Assembly: GCA_021772735.1 (NCBI GenBank)
Contig: JAJFLK010000005.1
Span: forward strand, 1 to 5,667
Length of the DNA: 5,667 bases
From: Candidatus Sumerlaeota bacterium
GTDB lineage: Bacteria > Sumerlaeota > Sumerlaeia > MVZB01 > JAJFLK01
Direction of reading: 5' to 3'
The position numbers and the translations under genes are program-made. The notes beneath the pieces are model-generated. The model had not been told where the DNA came from and made no database searches. It saw nothing but the letters and a program-made list of their open reading frames with translations. Within the stretch, counting starts at the first letter, position 1. The number at the start of each line of letters is the position of its first letter. Below are positions 1 through 5,667 of the stretch, piece after piece.

Positions 1-1
1 C

Positions 2-1087
2 AAGTGCCCCGAGTGCGGCATGCCGCTGCGGCCAAAATCCTGGTTTATCGAAAAATACAAGGATCAGCTCGCCTCTGAGAGGCCCGATACGCGGCTGACC
101 AAAGTCGGCGCAGGGGAGCAATACTGGGTCGTCAAGCCGCACCCCGACGGCGGGGTCGAGATCGGCGAATTCACATCGGTCGCGGAGGCCGAGGCCGCTG
201 GCGAAGTGGCCTATCACCCGAGCCGCTTCGAGAGAGTGCGCGAATACGTCTGCCTGACCGAGGGCCAGGGCTGCTATGGCAATACGTATTACTCGCCGGG
301 GCTCTGCCCGACGTGCCTGGAGCCGGTTCAATCCACCGGACACATGGATCACAATCCGATCCACGGTGGCGTGTTCATCATGGCCGATAATTTGTATCAC
401 CATCTTGAAGCGACGCTGCCGGCGACCGACGAGATGCGGCTTTACTTTTATAACGATTTCAAAGAGCCGCTGGACCCGAGAAATTTCAAGGCCCGGGTTG
501 TGATCGAATCTTTTGACGAGGAAGCCGACGAGTTGATCGAGACGGAGATTCCGCTGGTTCACAAGCACGAGTTGGACCCCTACCTTGTCGCCGAGTTGGG
601 CAGCGTCGAGGATTATCCATTTACGCCCGCCGTTTTCGCATGGCTCGCTGGCGAGGAGAAACGATTCGATTTTCCGTTCGACGCCTTGACCGTGGAACCC
701 GAGCCCGACACCGAATTTGCGGTCGGCCGATTGCATGCTCACGGCGAGAGGGAAGCCGTCGAGATTCCCTCAACGGCCGGCGGCGTGATCGAAGAGATCC
801 TCAAGCGCGATGCGATCATTCGCGATCGGATCGAGGCTGAGAAGTGGTTTGAGATTCACACTCCGGCATTCGACGCGAAGGATCTGGCCGAGGCGCTGCG
901 CGATCTGTCTGGGGAGCTTTCAGGCCGCGACCGCAACAATCTGCGCAAAGCGGTTGACCGAATCAAGCTCGCGGCCGATCGGCTTGATCGCGCCGGAGAC
1001 ACCTCGGATGCGCCTCGGGTAAAGAGTTATTACAAAGAGTTCGCCATAGCCGTCGCCGACATCCAGGCGCTGTTTGGCAAAGAGTAG
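2..1087 (+). CDS. Zinc-ribbon / heavy-metal-binding-domain-like protein, 5'-truncated by window edge
   Basis: The reading frame is open to the first base: the codons before the first ATG (base 20) read KCPECG, so this ATG is internal and the gene starts upstream. The motif CPECGMPL is typical of the end of a heavy-metal-binding domain (HMBD-type CPxCGMxL) as found in metal efflux proteins. A second, similar unit follows. Numbered from the ATG at base 20, it has C78, C85 and a CPTC pair at C96/C99 preceded by YYSPGL. After that comes a His/Met-rich stretch (GHMDH, HGG, YHHLEATLP, about residues 107-134) leading into a beta-rich segment with RLYFYNDF. The C-terminal 100 residues (about 255-355) are charged and probably helical. 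No membrane segment is visible in this part. The likely role is metal binding or sensing in the envelope or periplasm, but this rests on motifs alone and no enzymatic function is claimed. It converges with the next gene across a 58-base gap. Confidence 0.8.
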   Translation, partial: KCPECGMPLRPKSWFIEKYKDQLASERPDTRLTKVGAGEQYWVVKPHPDGGVEIGEFTSVAEAEAAGEVAYHPSRFERVREYVCLTEGQGCYGNTYYSPGLCPTCLEPVQSTGHMDHNPIHGGVFIMADNLYHHLEATLPATDEMRLYFYNDFKEPLDPRNFKARVVIESFDEEADELIETEIPLVHKHELDPYLVAELGSVEDYPFTPAVFAWLAGEEKRFDFPFDALTVEPEPDTEFAVGRLHAHGEREAVEIPSTAGGVIEEILKRDAIIRDRIEAEKWFEIHTPAFDAKDLAEALRDLSGELSGRDRNNLRKAVDRIKLAADRLDRAGDTSDAPRVKSYYKEFAIAVADIQALFGKE

Positions 1088-1145
1088 GGACGCTGTTAAA
1101 CGCGGAAGAACGGAACGCGCCGGTCGCGCCAGATGGCGAATCCGA

Positions 1146-2540
1146 TTAGAATCCGTTCGTCGAGACGGGGTATCCCTGCGGGCGAGGCGCGCGGACCTGA
1201 AAGCGAACTTTCAATTTGTCTTCGGCAAGGGCGCGGCAGGCTTCGATGTCGACCTCTGGCAGGGCCAGAACGCGCATCCGAACATCGGGCACGTGCCGTT
1301 TGACTTTTTTCGTGAAATCCAGCATCGCGTCGAACGCGCCTTTTCGATCCTGCGGGCTTGAGATCTTGTTGTAGGTCTTCTTGTTGTGCGCGTTCATCGT
1401 GACGGTCACGCTGTCGAACACGCCGGACAGGCGAGACGTGATGTTCTTGCCGTGGATCAGATTGCCGTGACCGTTCGTATTGAGACGCACGCGGCATCCG
1501 CGCACCTTGAGCGCCTCGGCGACTTTCAAAACCACATCGAGGCGCAACGTCGGTTCGCCCAGACCGCAGATGACGACCTCTTCGAAGCGATCCGTATCGC
1601 CGACGGCGTCCAGGAGCTCAGAAGCGCTCGGCTCCCCGGGCAGCTTCAGATAATGACCCAGTAGCCGATAGTCGTCGTCGCGCTCGCAGAAGCAGCATTC
1701 ATTTGTGCAACGGTTGGTCACGTTCACGTAGAGACGATTTCGCACCGAATAGGTGATCTCCGTTGTGTCGTCGACGTCCAGTCCATAAAGCTTCACTGCG
1801 TTTGCCGTCGTAATTCGAGCGACATCCTGATACGTGAATCCCGTCGCGTCGGCGAGGCCCTTGATCGTGAATTTCATATACGAGGGTTCATTGCGGCGGC
1901 CGCGTTTCTTTTGGGGAGGCAGATACGGCGAATCGGTCTCGGCGACGATCCGGTCCAGGCCGACCCTGGCGATGGTCTCGCGCAGGTGACTGCCGTTGGG
2001 ATAAGTAATGACGCCGCCGACGCCGAGGTAGAAACCGAGATCGAGCAGCCCGAATGCGTCGTCGCATGTTCCGGAAAAGCAATGCACCACGCCACGGCTT
2101 GTGATGTCGGGATTTGAGGAGAAAAAGTCGATCAATTCGGGGTAGGCGTCGCGGCAATGCAGAACAAGGGGGAGGCTCAGCTCGCTCGCAAGCTCGGCCT
2201 GCGAAGCGAGGACGCGGAACTGGCGGTCGCGGTCGAACCCATCCCAGTGGAAATCCAGCCCGACCTCGCCGATGGCCACGACCGAATCGAGCCGGGCAAG
2301 TTCTTTCAGCTCGGCCAGCGTATCGTCGCGGAAGGTGCGATCGTGTTGAGGGTGGACGCCGACCGCGGCGCGAAGGAAAGGAAACCTCTTGGCCAGATCG
2401 ACCGCCCGGCGGCTGCTCGAGAGGTCGTCTGCGATGCAGACCAGCCGCTCAATACCCGCATCCTTTGCACGTGCCAGTACCCTGTCCAGGTCGCGGGAAA
2501 ACTTCTTGTCTTCCAAATGGGCGTGAGTGTCGATCAACAT
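1146..2540 (-). CDS. TatD-family hydrolase fused to TatD-linked radical SAM domain
   Basis: This is a 464-residue fusion. Residues 1-255 are a complete TatD-type metal-dependent hydrolase barrel. They contain DTHAHLE with H6 and H8, GEVGLDFHW with E92, LHCRDA with H128, VVHCFSG with H153, ETDSPYLPP with D203, and the usual ending TTANAVKLYGL at 244-253. All expected metal ligands are present. TatD proteins are generally Mg-dependent 3'-5' exonucleases/DNases, normally about 260 residues long. Residues 264-464 form a compact radical SAM domain: C278-x3-C282-x2-C285 for the 4Fe-4S cluster, GLGEPT at 326-331 as the SAM-binding GGEP-like motif, then RLNTNGHG and VTMNAHN. This matches the known but functionally uncharacterised TatD-linked radical SAM family, which I recall as usually encoded beside tatD. 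The ATG at base 2540 gives the canonical TatD N-terminus; only a weak GGA lies 5 bases before it. The protein is presumably cytoplasmic. The radical SAM substrate is unknown. Confidence 0.93.
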   Translation of the reverse strand: MLIDTHAHLEDKKFSRDLDRVLARAKDAGIERLVCIADDLSSSRRAVDLAKRFPFLRAAVGVHPQHDRTFRDDTLAELKELARLDSVVAIGEVGLDFHWDGFDRDRQFRVLASQAELASELSLPLVLHCRDAYPELIDFFSSNPDITSRGVVHCFSGTCDDAFGLLDLGFYLGVGGVITYPNGSHLRETIARVGLDRIVAETDSPYLPPQKKRGRRNEPSYMKFTIKGLADATGFTYQDVARITTANAVKLYGLDVDDTTEITYSVRNRLYVNVTNRCTNECCFCERDDDYRLLGHYLKLPGEPSASELLDAVGDTDRFEEVVICGLGEPTLRLDVVLKVAEALKVRGCRVRLNTNGHGNLIHGKNITSRLSGVFDSVTVTMNAHNKKTYNKISSPQDRKGAFDAMLDFTKKVKRHVPDVRMRVLALPEVDIEACRALAEDKLKVRFQVRAPRPQGYPVSTNGF

Positions 2541-2888
2541 GCGTGTCCAACCCAGCTTCGGTCGCCGCCGCCGGATATGCGACGCCCGTCATGCCCTCCA
2601 TGGATACGGGTAATCGACCGGCAACTTCGCCGAGGTTCGCCGTTCCCACAAATCGGCTAACCGAAGCCATATCAATCTTACACTTTTCGCGGTGTCAGGC
2701 CAACCTCGAATCTCATTTCTCCCATTCACGGCTCGATTTCCCGCCCTGCGAAAGCCCCACCGTGAATCCGAGCCATGTGCTTCTTGCTTGCCATTCTTGG
2801 CTTTACGGCATAACAATGTACCGGGCCGCACGCGCCACAGGTTCATTTGAGTTTGAACAACGACTCCATCGAGACCGCCTTTTATCCC
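2541..2888. other. Divergent intergenic region, no credible gene
   Basis: This stretch of about 350 bases separates the divergent starts of the TatD-radical SAM gene and the GHL10 gene. Open frames crossing it on both strands encode low-quality, Arg/Pro-rich or featureless proteins that resemble nothing I know. It is locally less GC-rich, for example around 2668-2720 and 2780-2820, and so should carry promoters for both genes. The best plus-strand candidate is weak: TTGCCA at 2788-2793 with CATAAC at 2809-2814, a spacer of only 15 bases. I found no convincing minus-strand promoter and no strong hairpin or repeat. Confidence 0.5.
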
Positions 2889-4490
2889 ATGAGCCGCTCG
2901 CATGCTCACAGGGCAGTTCTACGTTCGTCCCGCATGTGTCGGGCGGCCCTATTCGTATTGTCGATACTGTTGTTTATTCCGAGCTCCGGCTCGACCCAGG
3001 ATTCGGTGCCCGGCGCCGCAGACGCCCCTCAAGCATTCACCGGAGCAATCGTTCTTGACGCCATCTCGGGCCAGTTCCGCGATGACATTCGGGCTGGCCG
3101 AATGATCGACGAATTGGGCGGGCTTCCATTCAACAGCGTGATCGTGCAGGTCCGTGTTTATGCGGATGCTTATTACAATTCGGATCTTGTCCCGCGAGCG
3201 CTGGGGATCAGCGAGTCGTTCGATCCTCTGGATCGCTTGCTTAAGGGGCTGCGCCGCAAATCGGCGAAGCCCGATTCGGGATCCTCCGGGCTCGCATCAG
3301 GCATCGAGAGCCGGAGTGTGTATGTCTGGTTCGATGCGTTTCGGGTCGCCAATGTCAATCGCCCCGTGCCTGTCGGAGAGACTCACGTCAGCGTCGCGCA
3401 TGCGGACTGGCTGACTCGGAATGCGGATCTCGACACTGAAGACGCCGGAGGAAACCAGTATCTCGAACCCGGCCTGGACGAGGTCCAAAGACATCTTTCG
3501 GCGGTCGTTCGCGAGCTGATCGGCCGTTATCCGGTCGACGGCATTATCTTCGGGGGCCTCGAATACCCCGAGGGCGATAGCCGATGGGGATATCACCCGG
3601 CGATGATCCGGGCCTGGCGTGAGAAAACAGGAAGCCGCGGCCAGCCTGAACCGGATGACGCCGTGTGGTCCGAGATGCGCCGGGAGAACATTAACCGGAC
3701 ATTGCGCAATCTCACGCGGGCCGCCCGCGATGCTCGCAAGGACGTGACGATCGGTGTGTTCGCTTCGGCCGAGGGCGATGCGCCGGCGTCGCTCGATGGA
3801 TTTTCCGAGACGGTCGCTTATCGCGGGGCGCATCAGGATTGGCTCGGATGGATGAAAGCCGAGGAAGCGGATTTCATACTCGTGAGCAACCACCACGCCG
3901 AGAGTTCGCCCTCCGAAAAGAGGGGAAGCTTCGACTCTTGGAATGCGTTTGCGGCCGAGGCCGTTCAGTCAACCGGTGTCGAGGCGATCATCGGCGTCGC
4001 CGGGTCGCTCAATATCTCGCTCGACGTCCTCAATCAGATTCGGCGCACGCGAGGCGCGGGCCTCTCCGGCGTGGCGCTGTCCAGCTACCGCGAGCCGATT
4101 CAGGATTCGACCGCACGCAAGGTATTCTTCCGCGCGCTGGCCAAGACCGAGCTTGCGCCAGATGCTTTTCGCCTGCCCTTTCCCGCGCGCGAAGTCGCGG
4201 CCGAAACTCAACCCGATCCGGCCGATGCGTTTCCCCCGGTTCGCGAGAAGCCCAGCGACGTCGCAACTGCGGAACCTGAGGCAATGCCCGATCTTGAAAT
4301 TCCTCCTCCGCCGACCGCAGATTCGGCTGGGGCGGTGGAGATAGAAATTGCTTCGGGCTCGATGGTTGGAGATTCCGAGGATCCTTCGGGCCGCGGCGGA
4401 AGCGATTCGGACTCCGAGCAGTCCAGAGTCATCGAACCCGACGCGGAAGCGATGCAGATTTTGAAGAGGCGATTTCCGAATATCTTCTAG
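2889..4490 (+). CDS. Exported family-10 glycosyl-hydrolase-like (GHL10) protein
   Basis: The predicted protein has 533 residues. An N-terminal signal peptide is visible: Arg/His-rich start, hydrophobic AALFVLSILLFI at residues 19-30, then PSSGSTQ. Export to the periplasm or surface is therefore likely. Residues about 50-420 follow the glycosyl-hydrolase-like family 10 (DUF187/YngK-type) barrel: LPFNSVIVQVRVYADAYYNS near 80-98, FDPLDRLL, VYVWFDAFR, YLEPGLDEVQ, YPVDGIIFGGLEYP at 214-227, WGYHP at 233-237, an RR pair at 264-265, and QDWLGW at 316-321. The family is thought to act on polysaccharide or cell-wall glycans. The acidic pair expected after DGI (DGIxFDDY in relatives as I recall them) is Gly-Gly here, so activity is uncertain. 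The last roughly 105 residues form an acidic, Pro/Ser-rich, probably disordered tail. Start choice: a TTG at 2847 (AGG 5 bases upstream) would add 14 residues and make the n-region too long. An ATG at 2934 would give a conventional shorter signal peptide and is a real alternative. The isomerase gene follows 21 bases downstream. Confidence 0.85.
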   Translation: MSRSHAHRAVLRSSRMCRAALFVLSILLFIPSSGSTQDSVPGAADAPQAFTGAIVLDAISGQFRDDIRAGRMIDELGGLPFNSVIVQVRVYADAYYNSDLVPRALGISESFDPLDRLLKGLRRKSAKPDSGSSGLASGIESRSVYVWFDAFRVANVNRPVPVGETHVSVAHADWLTRNADLDTEDAGGNQYLEPGLDEVQRHLSAVVRELIGRYPVDGIIFGGLEYPEGDSRWGYHPAMIRAWREKTGSRGQPEPDDAVWSEMRRENINRTLRNLTRAARDARKDVTIGVFASAEGDAPASLDGFSETVAYRGAHQDWLGWMKAEEADFILVSNHHAESSPSEKRGSFDSWNAFAAEAVQSTGVEAIIGVAGSLNISLDVLNQIRRTRGAGLSGVALSSYREPIQDSTARKVFFRALAKTELAPDAFRLPFPAREVAAETQPDPADAFPPVREKPSDVATAEPEAMPDLEIPPPPTADSAGAVEIEIASGSMVGDSEDPSGRGGSDSDSEQSRVIEPDAEAMQILKRRFPNIF

Positions 4491-4511
4491 GCGCGCAATC
4501 TTTTCACATAT

Positions 4512-5492
4512 ATGAACGAGAGGACCATCCTTCGCCGCGCGCGGCAGATTCTGAGCGAGGAGAATCGCGCGCTGGAGCTGACGTTGGCTTCGATCGACCG
4601 GCGGTTCGTTCGGGCTGTCGGCTTGATTCGCGATGCCGGCGGCAAGGTCGTAGTTATCGGCGTTGGCAAATCCGGGCTGGTCGCCCAAAAGATCGCAGCC
4701 ACGATGAATTCGCTGGGGACGACCGCCGTCTTCATGCACGGAAGCGACGGCGTCCATGGCGATCTCGGCGTCCTTGATTCGAATGATGTCGTGCTTGTGC
4801 TTTCCTATAGTGGAGCGACGGCGGAGCTACTCTCGAACCTGCCGACGATACGGCACATGGGCGCAAAGGTCATCGCGATGACCGGCGATCTAGGATCGCC
4901 CCTGGCGGTCGTCGCCGATGTCGTGCTTCCGATCGTGATCGAGCGCGAGGCGTGTAATTTGAATCTCGCCCCGACCAGTTCGACCATCGCCATGATGGCG
5001 CTGGGCGATGCCCTTGCGCTCGTGCTTTCCGAGATCAAGGGCTTCCGCCCCGAGGATTTCGCCCTGGTTCATCCCGGCGGAATGCTTGGCCGGCGCCTGC
5101 TGCTCAAGGTCAGCGATCTGATGCACGGTGGCGCTGAGAATCCGCTGGCCATTCCCTCGATGCCTGCCGCCGAGATTACCGACCTGCTCACGCGGTCACG
5201 TTTGGGTGGCGTCAATATCGTGAATAACCGTCGTTCGCGTCGCCTCGTTGGCGTCATCACCGATGGCGATGTGCGCAAGGCGCTCTCGCGGCGCGGAGAA
5301 TTCTTTAATCTGCGCGCCGAAGATATCATGACCGCCGAGCCGACGACGGTCCGTTCCGATATGCTTGCCAGCGAGGCACTCGCCTTGATGGAAAACCGCC
5401 CGGCGCAGATTTCGGTTTTGCCGGTGATCGAAGACTCCGGCCGATGCGTGGGTCTGCTCCGCGTCCACGATTTGCTTACGCTGGGTAAATAG
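4512..5492 (+). CDS. kdsD: D-arabinose-5-phosphate isomerase (KdsD/KpsF/GutQ family)
   Basis: This enzyme interconverts D-ribulose 5-phosphate and D-arabinose 5-phosphate, the entry step to Kdo for lipopolysaccharide (or Kdo capsule). The 326 residues are close to the E. coli enzyme length of 328. The SIS domain spans about residues 35-180, with VIGVGKSG (K53), HGDLG (H82), SYSGATAE (E105), EREACNLNLAPTSST (E146) and FALVHPGGMLGRRLL (H187). By my alignment to E. coli KdsD from memory, K53, E105, E146 and H187 correspond to active-site K59, E111, E152 and H193. Two CBS domains follow (about 200-260 and 268-325), with VGVITDGDVRKAL, EDIMT and GLLRVHDLL. Two positions differ from the usual sequence: D79 where PGEA/PAEA Glu is common, and A102 where SGE is common. 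The ATG at 4512 has no evident Shine-Dalgarno. The short gap suggests co-transcription with the GHL10 gene. Paralogues KpsF and GutQ cannot be separated from KdsD by sequence alone; the enzyme class is secure, the symbol less so. Confidence 0.93.
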   Translation: MNERTILRRARQILSEENRALELTLASIDRRFVRAVGLIRDAGGKVVVIGVGKSGLVAQKIAATMNSLGTTAVFMHGSDGVHGDLGVLDSNDVVLVLSYSGATAELLSNLPTIRHMGAKVIAMTGDLGSPLAVVADVVLPIVIEREACNLNLAPTSSTIAMMALGDALALVLSEIKGFRPEDFALVHPGGMLGRRLLLKVSDLMHGGAENPLAIPSMPAAEITDLLTRSRLGGVNIVNNRRSRRLVGVITDGDVRKALSRRGEFFNLRAEDIMTAEPTTVRSDMLASEALALMENRPAQISVLPVIEDSGRCVGLLRVHDLLTLGK

Positions 5493-5500
5493 CCGAACCC

Positions 5501-5529
5501 TTGAGCGCGAATCATCAAACAGATACAAT
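5501..5529 (+). promoter_or_regulatory. Candidate sigma70-type promoter
   Basis: TTGAGC at 5501-5506 (4 of 6 matches to TTGACA) and TACAAT at 5524-5529 (5 of 6 to TATAAT) are separated by exactly 17 bases. The site lies just after the isomerase stop and would start transcription near 5536, giving a 5' leader of about 55 bases before the ATG at 5590. The local AT-rich stretch ATCATCAAACAGATACAATA stands out in GC-rich surroundings. It suggests that the next gene can be transcribed independently of the upstream pair. Consensus matching alone supports this. Confidence 0.45.
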
Positions 5530-5556
5530 ACCGGCTTGGTCTTGCCTGGTCAGGGG

Positions 5557-5575
5557 GATCGAATTGCGATCGAAT
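5557..5575. repeat. Short direct repeat with nested inverted repeat in the leader
   Basis: GATCGAAT occurs at 5557-5564 and again at 5568-5575, a period of 11 bases, about one helical turn. Within it, GATCG (5557-5561) and CGATC (5567-5571) form an inverted repeat around a 5-base loop. It sits between the candidate promoter and the start at 5590, so it could be an operator or a small leader hairpin, or simply chance. It is short, so the evidence is weak. Confidence 0.25.
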
Positions 5576-5589
5576 GAACGGATGACGGG

Positions 5590-5667
5590 ATGATCGACAG
5601 TAAGGAATTCGCCGAACTCGACGCGCTGGAGCGCATTCGCGCCATCGACCGCGAATACGGCCCCAAG
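5590..5667 (+). CDS. Unrecognised gene, 5' end only (3' cut by window edge)
   Basis: The ATG at 5590 opens a frame of 26 codons running to the window end, beginning MIDSKEFAELDALERIRAID and ending EYGPK. An in-frame stop at 5575-5577 excludes any earlier start in this frame. Nearby ATGs at 5574 and 5582 read into stops after a few codons. A GGA at 5580-5582 lies 7 bases before the ATG, a weak but well-placed ribosome site. The start is charged and helix-prone, with no signal peptide or membrane segment so far. It lies 97 bases after the isomerase stop on the same strand, with its own candidate promoter. The fragment is too short to assign a family. Confidence 0.55.
   Translation, partial: MIDSKEFAELDALERIRAIDREYGPK

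Noticed and set aside
1088..1145. Possible bidirectional terminator between the convergent genes
   Set aside because: The 58-base gap contains CGCGCC repeated directly around GGT and a weak TCGC...GCGA pairing. There is no stable hairpin with a T-run on either strand.
1074..1361. Plus-strand open frame overlapping the end of the first gene
   Set aside because: It runs antisense to the conserved radical SAM C-terminus and has an Arg-rich composition.
2668..2720. Minus-strand promoter for the TatD-radical SAM gene (CTGACA and TAAGAT on the reverse strand)
   Set aside because: The two hexamers are only about 12 bases apart, too close for a sigma70 promoter, and no better pair was found.
2589..2909. 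Minus-strand open frame of 106 codons in the divergent spacer
   Set aside because: This is the best candidate for an extra gene in the spacer, but its composition is featureless, it resembles no family, and it overlaps the start of the GHL10 gene.
2114..3058. Plus-strand open frame of 314 codons across the TatD start and the intergenic region
   Set aside because: It is Arg/Pro-rich, shows no motif, runs antisense to the conserved TatD N-terminus and overlaps the signal peptide region of the GHL10 gene in another frame. This is a typical GC-rich shadow.
3969..4757. Minus-strand open frame of 262 codons
   Set aside because: It lies antisense across both the GHL10 3' half and the isomerase start, whose proteins match known families. 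Its own translation has no recognisable domain.

Overview
The window is a GC-rich (about 60% by eye) bacterial chromosomal segment. It holds five protein-coding genes, two of them cut by the window edges, and no RNA genes, mobile elements or CRISPR arrays that I could see. A D-arabinose-5-phosphate isomerase (first step of Kdo synthesis) and a secreted glycosidase-like protein point to a Gram-negative, LPS-type envelope. None of the visible starts has a strong Shine-Dalgarno sequence. The family mix would suit a planctomycete-like or candidate-phylum Gram-negative lineage, but that placement is inference only.

Layout: (1) bases 2-1087, plus strand: the 3' part of a protein with zinc-ribbon / heavy-metal-binding-like cysteine motifs, whose start lies upstream of the window. 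(2) bases 1146-2540, minus strand and convergent with (1): a two-domain fusion of a TatD-family metal-dependent hydrolase with a TatD-linked radical SAM domain. (3) bases 2541-2888: a divergent intergenic region of about 350 bases without a credible gene. (4) bases 2889-4490, plus strand: an exported family-10 glycosyl-hydrolase-like (GHL10) protein with an acidic, Pro/Ser-rich tail. (5) bases 4512-5492, plus strand: a KdsD/KpsF-type arabinose-5-phosphate isomerase (SIS domain plus two CBS domains), 21 bases after (4) and probably co-transcribed. (6) bases 5493-5589: a spacer with a good sigma70-like promoter candidate and a small repeat/palindrome. (7) bases 5590 to the end: the first 26 codons of an unrecognised gene.

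Functionally, the right half looks envelope-related: a secreted carbohydrate-active-enzyme-like protein followed by Kdo precursor synthesis. The left half holds a metal-binding-type protein and the TatD-radical SAM fusion. The fusion is the most unusual gene here, because it joins a DNase/hydrolase-type barrel and an Fe-S radical enzyme of unknown reaction in one polypeptide. The GHL10 protein is the second point of interest: it keeps the fold landmarks but appears to have lost the acidic pair in the usual active-site motif. I see no clear evidence of a wholly new multi-gene system in this window.
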